Assembly (NCBI GenBank): GCA_938074045.1
Contig: CALJGI010000008.1
Span: 19,401 to 83,400, forward strand
Direction of reading: 5' to 3'
Length of the DNA: 64,000 nucleotides
DNA from: an uncultured Halieaceae bacterium
GTDB lineage: Bacteria > Pseudomonadota > Gammaproteobacteria > Pseudomonadales > Halieaceae
The notes under the pieces were generated by a model that worked only from the letters and a program-made list of their open reading frames with translations, was not told the origin of the DNA and ran no database searches. Positions within the stretch are counted from its first letter, which is position 1; each line of letters begins with the position of its first letter. Positions 53,456-63,877 of this stretch are shown piece after piece. Both the position numbers and the translations under genes were made by a program.

Positions 53456-56400
53456 TGCCGCGCCGTGAAGACCTCCAATCGATTCTGATCATTGGTGCCG
53501 GGCCAATTGTCATCGGCCAGGCCTGTGAGTTCGATTATTCCGGTGCCCAGGCCTGCAAGGCGCTGCGTGAAGAGGGTTATCGCGTCATTCTGGTGAACTC
53601 CAATCCAGCCACCATCATGACCGATCCCGTTATGGCGGACGCAACTTACATCGAGCCGATAGAGTGGCGTACCGTTGCCCAGATCATTGAACAGGAACGT
53701 CCTGACGCGCTGTTACCTACCATGGGTGGGCAGACCGCTCTGAACTGTGCGCTGGACCTGGCCCGGGAAGGTGTCCTGGAAAAATATGATGTCGAACTGA
53801 TAGGTGCCAGCAAAGAGGCCATAGACAAGGCGGAAGACAGGCAACTGTTTGAACAGGCAATGCAGCGTATTGGGCTGGAGACCCCTCGTGCGGCTTTTGC
53901 CCATAGTATGGAAGAAGCCTATCAGGTGCTCGATCAGATCGGCTTTCCCTGCATTATCCGGCCGTCTTTTACCATGGGTGGCTCTGGGGGCGGTATCGCC
54001 TACAACCGGGAAGAGTTTGAGCAAATATGTACACGGGGACTGGATCTGTCGCCGACCAATGAATTGCTTATTGATGAATCGTTGATCGGGTGGAAAGAGT
54101 TTGAGATGGAGGTTATTCGCGATCGCGCCGATAACTGCATTATTGTTTGCTCCATTGAAAATTTTGATGCCATGGGCGTGCATACGGGTGATTCAATTAC
54201 CGTAGCTCCAGCTCAGACATTAACGGATAAGGAATACCAGATAATGCGCAACGCCTCTATCGCGGTGTTGCGGGAGATTGGTGTGGAGACGGGTGGATCC
54301 AACGTGCAATTTGGCGTTTGTCCCGATACCGGCCGGATGGTTGTGATTGAAATGAACCCCCGGGTATCACGATCCTCTGCATTGGCATCCAAGGCAACCG
54401 GTTTCCCTATCGCCAAGGTGGCGGCCAAGCTGGCCATTGGCTATACCCTGGATGAATTGCAAAACGATATCACCGGTGGTGCAACGCCCGCCTCTTTTGA
54501 GCCGGCAATAGACTATGTCGTCACCAAGCTGCCCCGATTTACCTTCGAAAAATTCGATACTGCTGATGCCCGATTGACCACCCAGATGAAATCGGTGGGT
54601 GAGGTCATGGCGATTGGTCGAACCTTTCAGGAGTCTTTGCAAAAAGCACTGCGAGGGTTGGAAGTGGGCTCGGCGGGATTGGAGCATTTGCTCGATACCG
54701 ATGCGCCGGAAGCGCGGGATCAGCTGATCTTGGAAATGACGAATCCGGGCGCAGAACGGATCTGGTATCTGGGCGATGCCATCCGCGCCGGATTTTCCAT
54801 CGATGAAATTTATGAATACTCCGGGGTTGATCCCTGGTTCCTCGTACAATTGGCGGACCTGATTGCCAGTGAGGATGCTCTGAAGTCGACCAGCCTTGAA
54901 TCTATCGATGCCGAGGCCATGTATCGACTCAAGCGCAAGGGTTTTTCAGACGCGCGTCTGGCGGTTCTGTTCAATCGGACTGAGAGTGAGGTCCGCGAAC
55001 ACCGGTGGCAGCTGGATATACACCCGGTCTACAAGCGCGTGGACACCTGTGCTGCAGAATTCTCCACGGCTACCGCTTATATGTACTCAACATATGAGGA
55101 AGAGTGTGAAGCTGTACCCAGTGACCGGGAGAAAATTCTGGTGTTGGGTGGTGGCCCGAACCGCATTGGTCAGGGCATCGAGTTTGACTATTGCTGTGTG
55201 CATGCAGCCCTGGCTATGCGCGAGGATGGCTACGAGGCAATAATGGTTAACTGTAATCCAGAGACCGTATCGACGGACTACGATACCTCTGATCGATTGT
55301 ACTTTGAGCCGGTCACACTCGAAGATGTGCTCGAGATTGTGCGCATCGAGAAACCCAAGGGAGTCATCGTTCAGTTTGGTGGACAGACGCCGCTAAAGCT
55401 GGCGCGAGATCTCGAAGCGGCCGGTGTCCCCATCGTGGGCACCACGCCCGACGCCATCGATCGGGCTGAGGATCGAGAAAGATTCCAGTCCATGATCACC
55501 AAATTAGGCCTCAGGCAACCGCGTAACACCACCGTACGCAGCCATGAGGAAGCGATTGCCGCCGCTGCTGATATTGGTTATCCCCTGGTTGTGCGCCCCT
55601 CCTATGTGCTGGGTGGCAGAGCAATGGAAATCGTTTATGCCGAGGATGAGTTACTGCGATATATGCGTACGGCGGTGTCGGTATCCAATGACTCCCCCGT
55701 ATTGCTGGATCATTTCCTGAGTGCCGCTGTAGAGGTGGATGTAGACGCAGTTTCCGACGGTCACACGGTTGTGATCGGAGCCATTATGCAGCATATCGAG
55801 CAGGCGGGAGTTCACAGTGGTGATTCTGCCTGTGCACTGCCTCCCTACAGCCTGCCGGAGACGGTGCAGGACGAAATGCGTGAACAGATTCGAATGATGG
55901 CGCTGGAACTGGGCGTTCGAGGGCTGATGAACGTCCAACTCGCCTGGCAGGACAACCAGATATACATAATCGAGGTCAATCCGCGTGCCTCCCGCACCGT
56001 TCCGTTTGTGTCCAAATGTATCGGCCAGTCACTGGCTAAAATAGGTGCGCGCTGCATGATCGGCACCAGTTTGGTCGCACAAGATTTTGTTGCCGAACGC
56101 GTACCTCCCTATTACTCGGTCAAAGAAGCGGTTATGCCCTTCGGCAAGTTTCCGGGAGTCGATCCCATTCTGGGTCCTGAAATGAAGTCTACCGGCGAAG
56201 TAATGGGTGTAGGGGACAGCTTCCCGGAGGCCTTTGAAAAAGCAACTCTGGCAGCCGGCATCCGTGTGCCCGAGAAGGGTACTGCGTTTGTGAGTGTGCG
56301 CGATGTCGACAAGAACGATATTGTGGCGGTGGCCTTCGATCTTGTGGATATAGGATTCGAACTGGTTGCCACCCGGGGTACGGCCAAGGTGCTCAGTGCC

Positions 56401-56676
56401 GCTGGCCTTTCAGTGCGCACAGTGAACAAAGTTCAGGAAGGTCGACCCCATGTGGTTGATATGATCAAGAATGACGAAATTCAATTTATCGTCAATACTA
56501 CAGAGGGGCGGCGTGCGATTGCTGATTCGGCCTCGATTCGCAGTAGCGCCGAATCGCACCGCGTTTACTACATCACCACACTGGCAGCCGCACAGGCTAT
56601 GTGCATGGCCAGAAAGCATCGCGCGGAACCCCAGGTTCGGCGATTGCAAGATTTGCATGAGAGGATAAATGGATGA
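53455..56676 (+). CDS. carB: Carbamoyl-phosphate synthase large subunit
   Basis: The 1073-residue protein matches CarB in full length, with two homologous ATP-grasp halves (about 1-400 and 550-935), a middle oligomerisation domain and a C-terminal MGS-like allosteric domain. [20 protein letters not shown] and the second-half [18 protein letters not shown] are the paired starts. It uses two ATP to make carbamoyl phosphate from bicarbonate and ammonia. The gene lies in the operon carA-carB-greA and overlaps greA by 4 bases. Confidence 0.97.
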   Translation: MPRREDLQSILIIGAGPIVIGQACEFDYSGAQACKALREEGYRVILVNSNPATIMTDPVMADATYIEPIEWRTVAQIIEQERPDALLPTMGGQTALNCALDLAREGVLEKYDVELIGASKEAIDKAEDRQLFEQAMQRIGLETPRAAFAHSMEEAYQVLDQIGFPCIIRPSFTMGGSGGGIAYNREEFEQICTRGLDLSPTNELLIDESLIGWKEFEMEVIRDRADNCIIVCSIENFDAMGVHTGDSITVAPAQTLTDKEYQIMRNASIAVLREIGVETGGSNVQFGVCPDTGRMVVIEMNPRVSRSSALASKATGFPIAKVAAKLAIGYTLDELQNDITGGATPASFEPAIDYVVTKLPRFTFEKFDTADARLTTQMKSVGEVMAIGRTFQESLQKALRGLEVGSAGLEHLLDTDAPEARDQLILEMTNPGAERIWYLGDAIRAGFSIDEIYEYSGVDPWFLVQLADLIASEDALKSTSLESIDAEAMYRLKRKGFSDARLAVLFNRTESEVREHRWQLDIHPVYKRVDTCAAEFSTATAYMYSTYEEECEAVPSDREKILVLGGGPNRIGQGIEFDYCCVHAALAMREDGYEAIMVNCNPETVSTDYDTSDRLYFEPVTLEDVLEIVRIEKPKGVIVQFGGQTPLKLARDLEAAGVPIVGTTPDAIDRAEDRERFQSMITKLGLRQPRNTTVRSHEEAIAAAADIGYPLVVRPSYVLGGRAMEIVYAEDELLRYMRTAVSVSNDSPVLLDHFLSAAVEVDVDAVSDGHTVVIGAIMQHIEQAGVHSGDSACALPPYSLPETVQDEMREQIRMMALELGVRGLMNVQLAWQDNQIYIIEVNPRASRTVPFVSKCIGQSLAKIGARCMIGTSLVAQDFVAERVPPYYSVKEAVMPFGKFPGVDPILGPEMKSTGEVMGVGDSFPEAFEKATLAAGIRVPEKGTAFVSVRDVDKNDIVAVAFDLVDIGFELVATRGTAKVLSAAGLSVRTVNKVQEGRPHVVDMIKNDEIQFIVNTTEGRRAIADSASIRSSAESHRVYYITTLAAAQAMCMARKHRAEPQVRRLQDLHERING

Positions 56677-57149
56677 ATAAGGTCCCCATGACCGTCGGTG
56701 GTGCTGAGAGCCTCCGCACAGAGCTGGAAAACCTGAAAAAGGTTGAGCGTCCGAAAATTTCCAAAGCTATTGCTGAGGCACGTGCCCACGGCGACCTCAA
56801 GGAAAATGCCGAGTACCATGCCGCCCGCGAGCAGCAGAGTTTTGCCGAGGGTAGAATTCAGGAGATTGAATCGAAGCTGGCTGACGCACAAATCATCGAC
56901 GTCACTCGGATAACCAGGACTGGGAAAGTGATTTTTGGCGTAACCGTCAGCCTCATTAATTGTGAAACAGATGAGACCGTGCGTTATCAGATAGTCGGTG
57001 AAGACGAGGCTGATGTGAAGGATAACAAGATCTCTGTTAATTCACCCATTGCCCGTGCACTCATCGGAAAGGAGGAGGGTGACGTGGTAGTTGTACAGGC
57101 TCCTGGGGGCGAACTTGAATATGAGATCGATGTGGTGGAGCATCTCTGA
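56673..57149 (+). CDS. greA: Transcription elongation factor GreA
   Basis: The 158-residue protein has the N-terminal antiparallel coiled coil (about 1-75), whose tip carries the acidic residues [15 protein letters not shown], and a C-terminal FKBP-like domain. GreA rescues backtracked RNA polymerase by stimulating transcript cleavage. The ATG overlaps the carB stop (ATGA), so it is translationally coupled. A 7-bp hairpin follows. Confidence 0.96.
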   Translation: MNKVPMTVGGAESLRTELENLKKVERPKISKAIAEARAHGDLKENAEYHAAREQQSFAEGRIQEIESKLADAQIIDVTRITRTGKVIFGVTVSLINCETDETVRYQIVGEDEADVKDNKISVNSPIARALIGKEEGDVVVVQAPGGELEYEIDVVEHL

Positions 57150-57168
57150 GCGGCGAATGACTCGCCGC
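57150..57168. other. Hairpin between greA and the converging yhbY
   Basis: GCGGCGA at 57150-57156 pairs with TCGCCGC at 57162-57168 around ATGAC, directly after the greA stop. Neither side has a T run, so it is not a clear intrinsic terminator; it may stabilise the 3' ends. Confidence 0.4.
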
Positions 57169-57182
57169 ATGTCGCACATAGA

Positions 57183-57485
57183 CTAGAGTTGTCGAATCAG
57201 GTTGGAGAGTTTTGGATTCGGGTTTTTATTGCGGCGTAGTAGAAGAACGATGCCGCCAATCAACTGGATCAACTCCGAGTTGGTGTCGGCGCAAATTTTT
57301 GAAGCCAGCTCCTTGCGACCTGCTCCGGTTCTGATTTTGACCTTGATCAATTCATGATCGGTCAGGGCGCGATCGATTTCCTTGATGACCGTTTCCGTCA
57401 AACCCTTGTCCGCAACGGTTACCACAGGTTTAAGTTTGTGGGCACGTGCTTTCACTGCTTTGATGGTTGCTTTCTCTTGGTTCAT
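57183..57485 (-). CDS. yhbY: CRM-domain RNA-binding protein YhbY
   Basis: The 100-residue protein is a single CRM domain with the GxxG-type RNA-binding loop in RTGAGRKELASKI, and it starts with a typical KARAHKLKPVV. YhbY associates with pre-50S ribosomal subunits. ATG 57485 is chosen; the frame upstream is open but crosses into the divergent rlmE promoter and coding region. It is divergent from rlmE, the standard gammaproteobacterial arrangement. Confidence 0.92.
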   Translation of the reverse strand: MNQEKATIKAVKARAHKLKPVVTVADKGLTETVIKEIDRALTDHELIKVKIRTGAGRKELASKICADTNSELIQLIGGIVLLLRRNKNPNPKLSNLIRQL

Positions 57486-57512
57486 GATTTTTGTGTGGGT
57501 CCAGCTTCGAGG

Positions 57513-57536
57513 GCGCGCTAGTGTACAGTAGCGCGC
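57513..57536. repeat. 24-bp inverted repeat in the yhbY/rlmE intergenic region
   Basis: GCGCGCTA at 57513-57520 and TAGCGCGC at 57529-57536 are exact inverted arms of 8 bp, and the 8 bases between contain the palindrome TGTACA. It lies between divergent yhbY and rlmE starts and could be a protein-binding site or fold into a hairpin in either leader RNA. Confidence 0.6.
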
Positions 57537-57555
57537 TGGTAGATTAAACGGGTGA

Positions 57556-58182
57556 ATGATGGCTAGGGGCAAATCCAGCAATCGCTGGCTGAAGGAGCAT
57601 TTTGATGATGTCTGGGTTGCTCGTGCCCAGGCTGAGGGATTTCGTTCGCGGGCTGCCTTCAAATTGCTGGAGATTCAGGAAAAAGATCAACTCATGCGCA
57701 GGGGTTCACGGGTGCTCGATCTCGGAGCGGCGCCAGGGGGATGGTCACAGGTCGCTGCAGACCTGGTGGGTAATAGCGGACTGGTGATGGCTTCAGACAT
57801 ACTGGCAATGGACACGTTAGCAGATGTTGAGTTTATACAGGGAGATTTCACGGAAGAACCGGTGTACCGGAGCATACTTGAGCGGCTGGGTGGCCCGGTA
57901 GACCTTGTAATGTCGGATATGGCCCCCAATATGAGTGGTATGAATGCCATTGATCAACCGCGGGCCCTATATTTGGTTGAACTGGCGCTGGATATGGCGG
58001 AGTCTGTGTTGGAGGCTGGTGGGACGGTGTTGGTTAAGGTGTTTCAAGGGGAAGGATTCGACAAGATTTTGTCCACAATGCGGACTCAATACGGTCGAGT
58101 TCAGACCAGAAAACCCGCGGCGTCGCGGTCCAGATCCCGTGAAGTGTACCTGCTGGGGCGTGATTTTCGGGCGAATAAGTGA
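57556..58182 (+). CDS. rlmE: 23S rRNA 2'-O-ribose U2552 methyltransferase RlmE
   Basis: The 208-residue Rossmann-fold methyltransferase has the SAM motif [15 protein letters not shown] near residue 53, the catalytic-type Asp in [11 protein letters not shown], and the later Lys in [11 protein letters not shown], giving the KDKE set of the RrmJ family. It methylates U2552 of 23S rRNA late in 50S assembly. Two ATGs stand next to each other at 57556 and 57559; the first is kept. ftsH follows after 163 bases, as in E. coli (rlmE-ftsH, a heat-shock operon there), but no sigma-32 promoter was recognised. Confidence 0.95.
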   Translation: MMARGKSSNRWLKEHFDDVWVARAQAEGFRSRAAFKLLEIQEKDQLMRRGSRVLDLGAAPGGWSQVAADLVGNSGLVMASDILAMDTLADVEFIQGDFTEEPVYRSILERLGGPVDLVMSDMAPNMSGMNAIDQPRALYLVELALDMAESVLEAGGTVLVKVFQGEGFDKILSTMRTQYGRVQTRKPAASRSRSREVYLLGRDFRANK

Positions 58183-58330
58183 CATGAACCGACGTAGAGC
58201 GGCGTGCGTAGATATAGTACATTGGTAGAAAGATCGCGGGATGTCCCGGAGATGATGGCGCGCTCGGGTGTCCAAAATACCGGGAGTGGAGCTCCGCTGC
58301 AGTGATTATAAGCTCTGTGACGGTCAAAAT

Positions 58331-58337
58331 AGAGAGG
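58331..58337 (+). promoter_or_regulatory. Ribosome-binding site fixing the ftsH TTG start
   Basis: AGAGAGG lies 8 bases before TTG 58346. The ATG at 58355 is 17 bases away, too far. The resulting start [11 protein letters not shown] matches the MNDMAKN start of pseudomonad-type FtsH proteins. Confidence 0.7.
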
Positions 58338-58345
58338 CTAAACCC

Positions 58346-60265
58346 TTGAATGATATGGCGAAAAATTTAATTCTGTGGCTGATCATTGCTGCTGTGCTGA
58401 TGACGGTGTTCCAGAATTTTGATCCTCGTCCACAGACGGATCAGCTGGGCTATTCCGAATTTATAGAAGAGATACAGCGTGATCAGGTGCGTAAAGTTGT
58501 TATTGATGGGCTCACCATCACCGGTGAACGACGCGACAACTCCGCCTTTGAGACCGTTCGTCCGATGGTTGAAGACCCTAAGTTGATGGACGATTTGCTG
58601 GAGCATCGGGTGGAGGTGATCGGGCGCAAGCCAGAACAACAGAGCCTCTGGACCCAGCTACTGGTCGCCTGTTTCCCGATACTGATCATTATTGCGGTGT
58701 TCATGTTTTTTATGCGGCAAATGCAAGGTGGTGGCGGTGGTCGTGGCGGGCCGATGAGCTTTGGCAAGAGCAAGGCGCGCCTGTTGGGCGAAGATCAGAT
58801 CAACACCACTTTTGCTGATGTTGCTGGTGTTGATGAAGCGAAGGAAGACGTACAGGAACTGGTTGAATTCCTCCGTGACCCGGGCAAGTTTCAACGGCTT
58901 GGTGGTCGCATCCCGCGGGGTGTGCTGATGGTAGGTCAGCCGGGAACTGGTAAAACCTTGCTTGCCAAGGCGATAGCAGGGGAAGCCAAGGTTCCGTTCT
59001 TCTCAATTTCGGGTTCCGATTTTGTGGAGATGTTTGTTGGTGTGGGCGCTTCGCGGGTTCGCGACATGTTTGATCAAGCCAAGAAGCAGGCTCCCTGTAT
59101 CATCTTTATTGATGAAATCGATGCCGTTGGTCGACATCGTGGTGCCGGTCTGGGTGGTGGACATGATGAGCGAGAGCAAACCCTGAACCAGTTGCTGGTG
59201 GAAATGGACGGGTTCGAAGGCAATGACGGCGTAATCGTGATTGCCGCGACCAACCGGCCGGACGTGCTTGATCCCGCCCTGTTGCGCCCCGGCCGTTTTG
59301 ATCGGCAGGTTGTGGTCGGGCTGCCGGATATCCGTGGCCGTGAGCAGATTCTCAAGGTTCATATGCGCAAGGTACCCCTGGATGATTCGGTACAGCCCTC
59401 TTTGATTGCCAGGGGAACACCCGGGTTTTCCGGTGCTGATCTCGCCAATCTCGTCAACGAGGCCGCGCTTTTTGCCGCGCGTGTCAACGTGCGCAAGGTC
59501 GGGATGGAGCAGTTCGAGCTGGCCAAAGACAAAATTATGATGGGTGCAGAACGCAAGTCCATGGTCATGTCCGAAGATGAGAAGCGCAATACTGCCTACC
59601 ATGAAGCCGGACATGCGATCGTTGGACGACTGATGCCGGAGCATGATCCGGTCTATAAGGTCAGCATCATTCCCAGGGGCAGGGCGCTGGGCGTAACTAT
59701 GTTTTTACCCGAGGAAGATCGCTACTCCTTGAGCCGTCGCCATATCATCAGCCAGATCTGTTCACTGTTTGGAGGACGGGTAGCTGAGGAAATGACGCTT
59801 GGTAAAGATGGTGTCACAACCGGGGCTTCTAACGATATCAAACGCGCCACGGAAATCGCCCGCAACATGGTTACGAAGTGGGGGCTGTCAGAAAAAATGG
59901 GGCCGCTGATGTACGATGAGGCCGATGAGGAAGTGTTCCTCGGGCGTTCCGCTACTCAGCATAACAAAGCTGTATCGAGTGAAACTGCTCGCAGCATTGA
60001 TGAAGAAGTGCGAAGAATTGTCGACGAATGCTATGAAACCGCGGAGGGCATACTGCGCGAACATGAGGATGCTCTTCATCTTATGGCAGAGTCACTCATG
60101 CTTTACGAAACCATAGACGCCAGCCAGATAGATGCGATCATGGATGGTCGTAAACCCGATGAACCCAGTGATTGGAATGATGGCGCTGGTCCGAGTCCTG
60201 AACAGCCCGCGGACGAAGCCGACAGCAAGCCTGGCCCCATTGGTGACCCTGCTGGCGAGCACTGA
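58346..60265 (+). CDS. ftsH: ATP-dependent zinc metalloprotease FtsH
   Basis: The 639-residue membrane protease has two N-terminal helices (about 6-24 and 100-120) flanking a periplasmic domain, an AAA+ module (Walker A GQPGTGKT near 200, Walker B IIFIDEID) and a zinc protease domain with HEAGH near 420. FtsH degrades membrane proteins and cytosolic regulators such as LpxC and sigma-32 in many bacteria. It starts with TTG. The C-terminal tail is long, acidic and proline-rich (ending in [14 protein letters not shown]), as in many gammaproteobacteria. folP follows after 35 bases. Confidence 0.96.
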   Translation: MNDMAKNLILWLIIAAVLMTVFQNFDPRPQTDQLGYSEFIEEIQRDQVRKVVIDGLTITGERRDNSAFETVRPMVEDPKLMDDLLEHRVEVIGRKPEQQSLWTQLLVACFPILIIIAVFMFFMRQMQGGGGGRGGPMSFGKSKARLLGEDQINTTFADVAGVDEAKEDVQELVEFLRDPGKFQRLGGRIPRGVLMVGQPGTGKTLLAKAIAGEAKVPFFSISGSDFVEMFVGVGASRVRDMFDQAKKQAPCIIFIDEIDAVGRHRGAGLGGGHDEREQTLNQLLVEMDGFEGNDGVIVIAATNRPDVLDPALLRPGRFDRQVVVGLPDIRGREQILKVHMRKVPLDDSVQPSLIARGTPGFSGADLANLVNEAALFAARVNVRKVGMEQFELAKDKIMMGAERKSMVMSEDEKRNTAYHEAGHAIVGRLMPEHDPVYKVSIIPRGRALGVTMFLPEEDRYSLSRRHIISQICSLFGGRVAEEMTLGKDGVTTGASNDIKRATEIARNMVTKWGLSEKMGPLMYDEADEEVFLGRSATQHNKAVSSETARSIDEEVRRIVDECYETAEGILREHEDALHLMAESLMLYETIDASQIDAIMDGRKPDEPSDWNDGAGPSPEQPADEADSKPGPIGDPAGEH

Positions 60266-60272
60266 TTAAACT

Positions 60273-60286
60273 GCCCCCTCGGGGGC
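60273..60286. other. GC-rich hairpin between ftsH and folP
   Basis: Five bases GCCCC at 60273-60277 pair with GGGGC at 60282-60286 around a CTCG tetraloop. No T run follows, so it is probably a processing or attenuation element, not a terminator; folP starts 15 bases after it. Confidence 0.35.
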
Positions 60287-60300
60287 GTGAAAACCTCCGA

Positions 60301-61143
60301 GTGCAACCCGTGCTGAATTTCTCAAACCCCCTGATCATGGGGGTTCTTAATGTAACACCGGACTCATTTTCCGATGGCGGCAGCTATTACCGCGGGCAAC
60401 GATTGGACGTGAGGTTGGCCGTCCAGCGTGCTGAAGAAATGGTCTTGGAAGGTGCGGCGGTGATTGATATCGGTGGCGAGTCTACCCGGCCGGGCGCGGT
60501 AGCAGTCTCTTTGCAAGAGGAACTGGATCGCGTAATTCCGGTGATAGAAGCAGTGCAGGGCATACCCGCCGTAGTTTCTGTGGATACCAGCACCCCGGAA
60601 GTAATGCTGGCCGCTGTGTCTGCTGGAGCCGCCATGATCAACGATGTGCGGGCACTGGATCGCCCAGGTGCGCTTGCAGCTGCCTCATCCTGTATTGAAA
60701 AAGGTGTTTATGTCTGCGTTATGCACATGCAGGGTGAGCCGGGATCGATGCAAACAGCCCCGGTGTACGAGGATGTGGTGACCGATGTGTGTAAGTTCCT
60801 GGAAGGTCGTATAGAGGCCTGCACAGCCGCTGGAATTCCACTTGACCGTGTTATAGTCGATCCTGGGTTTGGATTCGGGAAAACGCTGGCGCATAATCTG
60901 CAGTTACTGGCTGGTCTGGAAGCGTTTTCAGCCTTGGACGTTCCTGTTTTGGTGGGGCTTTCACGCAAATCCATGATTGGTCGACTGCTGGGTGATGCAG
61001 AGGCCGACCGGGTGATTCCCAGCGTTACCCTGGCGATGCAGGCTGTCTTAAAAGGCGCAAACATTGTACGCGTACACGACGTTGCTGAAACAGCCGCGGC
61101 GCTGGCCATGGTGAATGCGGTAAATCAGGCAGGCAACAGCTAA
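60301..61143 (+). CDS. folP: Dihydropteroate synthase
   Basis: The 280-residue TIM barrel has the two sulfonamide-site loops [12 protein letters not shown] near residue 15 and GGESTRPGA near 60, and the VSVDTS and DPGFGFGKT segments for pterin and phosphate binding. It condenses p-aminobenzoate with dihydropterin pyrophosphate in folate synthesis. The start is GTG. Its stop overlaps the glmM start by one base (TAATG), so they are coupled. Confidence 0.96.
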   Translation: MQPVLNFSNPLIMGVLNVTPDSFSDGGSYYRGQRLDVRLAVQRAEEMVLEGAAVIDIGGESTRPGAVAVSLQEELDRVIPVIEAVQGIPAVVSVDTSTPEVMLAAVSAGAAMINDVRALDRPGALAAASSCIEKGVYVCVMHMQGEPGSMQTAPVYEDVVTDVCKFLEGRIEACTAAGIPLDRVIVDPGFGFGKTLAHNLQLLAGLEAFSALDVPVLVGLSRKSMIGRLLGDAEADRVIPSVTLAMQAVLKGANIVRVHDVAETAAALAMVNAVNQAGNS

Positions 61144-62492
61144 TGACAAAAGCATACTTTGGAACAGATGGCATAAGGGGATTGGTTGGCGAAGCGCCGA
61201 TAACCCCGGATTTTGTTCTCAAACTGGGTTGGGCCTGTGGCAAGGTCTTTGCCGCGATGAGCCATGGTCCAGGCCGTTCTCGCGTCATTATAGGTAAGGA
61301 TACCCGCATTTCTGGGTATATGTTTGAATCTGCGCTGGAGGCCGGTCTTGTAGCTGCAGGCGTAGATGTCAGTTTGCTTGGTCCTATGCCGACCCCCGCT
61401 GTGGCTTACCTTACGCGAACCTTTTCCGCGCAGGCGGGTATTGTTATCAGCGCCTCTCATAATCCCTACCACGACAACGGCATCAAGTTTTTTTCCAGTT
61501 CGGGTGAAAAGCTTCCCGACAGCGTTGAACAAGCCATCGAAGCGGAGCTTGCCCGCAAGATGGTCACGCGTGACTCCGGAAACCTCGGCAAGGTGAATCG
61601 AATTGCCGATGCCGCGGGAAGATACATTGAGTTCTGTAAAAGCACCGTGCCCACGGGTTTTCATCTGGAAGGCATGAAAATTGTTGTTGATTGCGCCCAT
61701 GGTGCCACTTATCACATTGCCCCCAGCGTTTTCGAGGAACTGGGAGCCTCTGTTACCTGTATTGGCACTTCGCCGGATGGCATCAATATCAATTCCGGGG
61801 TGGGTTCAACGAGCCCCGAGGCCTTGTGCCAGCGCGTTAAGTCCGAAGGTGCCGATCTCGGCATTGCCTTTGACGGCGATGGTGACCGGGTGCTGTTTGC
61901 CGACAGAAACGGCTTGCTTGTGGACGGTGACGAATTGCTTTTTGTTATCGCTCGACATGCGGTGGCGGGCTCGGCCGGTAACACCGGCGTTGTTGGCACG
62001 CAGATGTCGAATCTGGGTCTTGAGGTAGCGCTTGGAGAATTGAATATTCCCTTTGCCCGCGCCCAGGTTGGCGACCGCTATGTAAAGGCCATGATGCGCG
62101 AACGTGGCTGGCGACTCGGTGGAGAATCTTCGGGCCATATTATTTGTGAAGATGCGACTTCAACCGGGGATGGCATTGTCGCAGCGCTTCAGGTGCTGGT
62201 GGCGTTGATAGAAGGGGGAGAGTCCCTGGATCAGGCCCGAAGCCACATGCAAAAGCTGCCGCAGTTGATGATAAATGTTCGCTGTTCCACGGCAGTTGCG
62301 CCGTTGGAAAACGAGGCGGTCGCAGCCGCCGTTTCTGCAGCAGAGGCCGAATTGGGGGCCCGTGGTCGGGTGTTGCTGCGACCCTCAGGGACCGAGCCGT
62401 TGGTGAGGGTCATGGTCGAGGGCAAAGACCCGAAGGAAGTGGAAAATATGTGCCGCAAGCTCAGTGCGGTCGTGGAGAAAGAACTCGTCTGA
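61143..62492 (+). CDS. glmM: Phosphoglucosamine mutase
   Basis: The 449-residue enzyme of the phosphohexomutase family has the active phosphoserine in [12 protein letters not shown] near residue 102, the metal loop AFDGDGDRV near 240, and the phosphate-binding [11 protein letters not shown] near the end. It interconverts glucosamine 6- and 1-phosphate on the way to UDP-GlcNAc for peptidoglycan and lipopolysaccharide. It belongs to the ftsH-folP-glmM run, and tpiA follows after 130 bases. Confidence 0.96.
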   Translation: MTKAYFGTDGIRGLVGEAPITPDFVLKLGWACGKVFAAMSHGPGRSRVIIGKDTRISGYMFESALEAGLVAAGVDVSLLGPMPTPAVAYLTRTFSAQAGIVISASHNPYHDNGIKFFSSSGEKLPDSVEQAIEAELARKMVTRDSGNLGKVNRIADAAGRYIEFCKSTVPTGFHLEGMKIVVDCAHGATYHIAPSVFEELGASVTCIGTSPDGININSGVGSTSPEALCQRVKSEGADLGIAFDGDGDRVLFADRNGLLVDGDELLFVIARHAVAGSAGNTGVVGTQMSNLGLEVALGELNIPFARAQVGDRYVKAMMRERGWRLGGESSGHIICEDATSTGDGIVAALQVLVALIEGGESLDQARSHMQKLPQLMINVRCSTAVAPLENEAVAAAVSAAEAELGARGRVLLRPSGTEPLVRVMVEGKDPKEVENMCRKLSAVVEKELV

Positions 62493-62622
62493 GGCGACGG
62501 ATTAAAGGAGCGCCACTGCGCGGAAATGTCGCGATCGTTGGGCCTCGGCACTTCTTGTATGTTAGTGGCAACTTGGTTAAGATTGCCCGCCTTCTGAAAC
62601 CGGGGATAGCAGGAGCTTTCGA

Positions 62623-63366
62623 ATGCGCAAGGCGATGGTGGCCGGTAACTGGAAGATGAACGGCTCACAGGCCCAGGTGGCCAAGCTGCTCAATGGCATG
62701 GCGGATAAGATTGGTGATGCCAACGCCGACGTGGTTGTCTGTCCACCGCATGTGTACCTCGCGACTGCTCTCGCAGAATTGGCTGGTAGCCATATTCGGA
62801 TTGGCGCACAAAACTGCAGTGAGCATGAATCCGGTGCCTACACCGGTGAAGTGTCTGCAGCTATGCTGGCCGATACAGGTTGCCACCATGTGTTGGTTGG
62901 GCACTCTGAACGGCGGGCTTTGTTTGGAGAGAATGACGGTGTTGTGGCGGCTAAGTTCGGGGCTGCCCGAACCGCCGGTCTTCAACCCATACTGTGTGTG
63001 GGGGAGACACTGGAAGAGCGTGAAAATGGGCGGGCTCTTGAGGTTGTGACAAAGCAGCTGGCAGCGGTATTTGACCAGCATGCGGCGGAACAAACAACTA
63101 TAGTGGCTTATGAGCCGGTATGGGCGATCGGGACTGGCAGGACAGCGAGTCCAGAGCAAGCCCAGGAGGTACACCAGTTTATTCGCGCGTGGTTGGCGGA
63201 AAGTGATGCGGCGATCGCGTCTGAGGTAAGAATTTTATACGGCGGTAGTGTCAAGGCTGACAATGCAGCAGACATTTTCGGGCAAGCGGATATCGATGGT
63301 GGTTTAATCGGTGGTGCTTCCCTTAAACAGGAGGACTTTGTCGCGATAGTAAAAGCGGCATCCTGA
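62623..63366 (+). CDS. tpiA: Triosephosphate isomerase
   Basis: The 247-residue TIM barrel has the N-terminal AGNWKMNGS with the catalytic Lys near residue 10, the electrophilic His in VGHSERR near 94, and the catalytic Glu in AYEPVWAIGTG near 165. It interconverts dihydroxyacetone phosphate and glyceraldehyde 3-phosphate in glycolysis. secG begins 2 bases after its stop, so they are co-transcribed, as is common in gammaproteobacteria. The 130 bases before it were not resolved into a promoter. Confidence 0.97.
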   Translation: MRKAMVAGNWKMNGSQAQVAKLLNGMADKIGDANADVVVCPPHVYLATALAELAGSHIRIGAQNCSEHESGAYTGEVSAAMLADTGCHHVLVGHSERRALFGENDGVVAAKFGAARTAGLQPILCVGETLEERENGRALEVVTKQLAAVFDQHAAEQTTIVAYEPVWAIGTGRTASPEQAQEVHQFIRAWLAESDAAIASEVRILYGGSVKADNAADIFGQADIDGGLIGGASLKQEDFVAIVKAAS

Positions 63367-63368
63367 CG

Positions 63369-63764
63369 ATGGAACAGATTGTACTGATCATTCACCTGTT
63401 GGTGGCGCTAGGCATTATCGGCCTAATCATGCTGCAGCAGGGAAAAGGGGCTGACATGGGAGCGTCATTTGGTGCGGGCGCATCGCAGACGCTGTTCGGT
63501 AGCGGGGGCAGTGGCAATGCCTTGACCAAGGCGACGACCGTTCTAGTGGTGGCATTTTTTTGCACCAGTTTGGGATTGGCTATCCTGGCTAAAAACCGCT
63601 CAGAAACGGCGGGTCAGATAGATATTCCGATTCCGGAAATGACCGTGAGTGATCCCTTGCAGCAGAATTCTGGAGTGCCCGTTCTGGACGATATCCCCGA
63701 GAGCGATGCAGGGGACAGCGAAATTCCGGAATTGAACGATCTCAGCGACATTCCTGAATCTTAG
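63369..63764 (+). CDS. secG: Preprotein translocase subunit SecG
   Basis: The 131-residue protein has two membrane helices (about 3-22 and 52-72) joined by a glycine-rich loop MGASFGAGASQTLFGSGGSG, the hallmark of SecG. It assists SecYEG and SecA in protein export. The C-terminal 40 residues are acidic and contain DIPES twice. A tRNA-Leu gene follows after 27 bases, as in E. coli secG-leuU. Confidence 0.94.
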   Translation: MEQIVLIIHLLVALGIIGLIMLQQGKGADMGASFGAGASQTLFGSGGSGNALTKATTVLVVAFFCTSLGLAILAKNRSETAGQIDIPIPEMTVSDPLQQNSGVPVLDDIPESDAGDSEIPELNDLSDIPES

Positions 63765-63791
63765 GAAGTGACGAGGAGACCAACAGATACA

Positions 63792-63877
63792 GCCGAAGTG
63801 GTGGAATTGGTAGACACGCTATCTTGAGGGGGTAGTGAGCTATGCTCGTGCGGGTTCAAGTCCCGCCTTCGGCACCA
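63792..63877 (+). tRNA. tRNA-Leu(GAG)
   Basis: The acceptor arm GCCGAAG pairs with CTTCGGC before the encoded CCA. The anticodon arm CTATC/GGTAG encloses the 7-base loop TTGAGGG, so the anticodon is GAG. A long variable arm typical of leucine tRNAs and the T-loop GGTTCAAGTCC are present. Including CCA it is 86 bases. The 123 bases to the end of the window do not show a complete gene. Confidence 0.95.
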
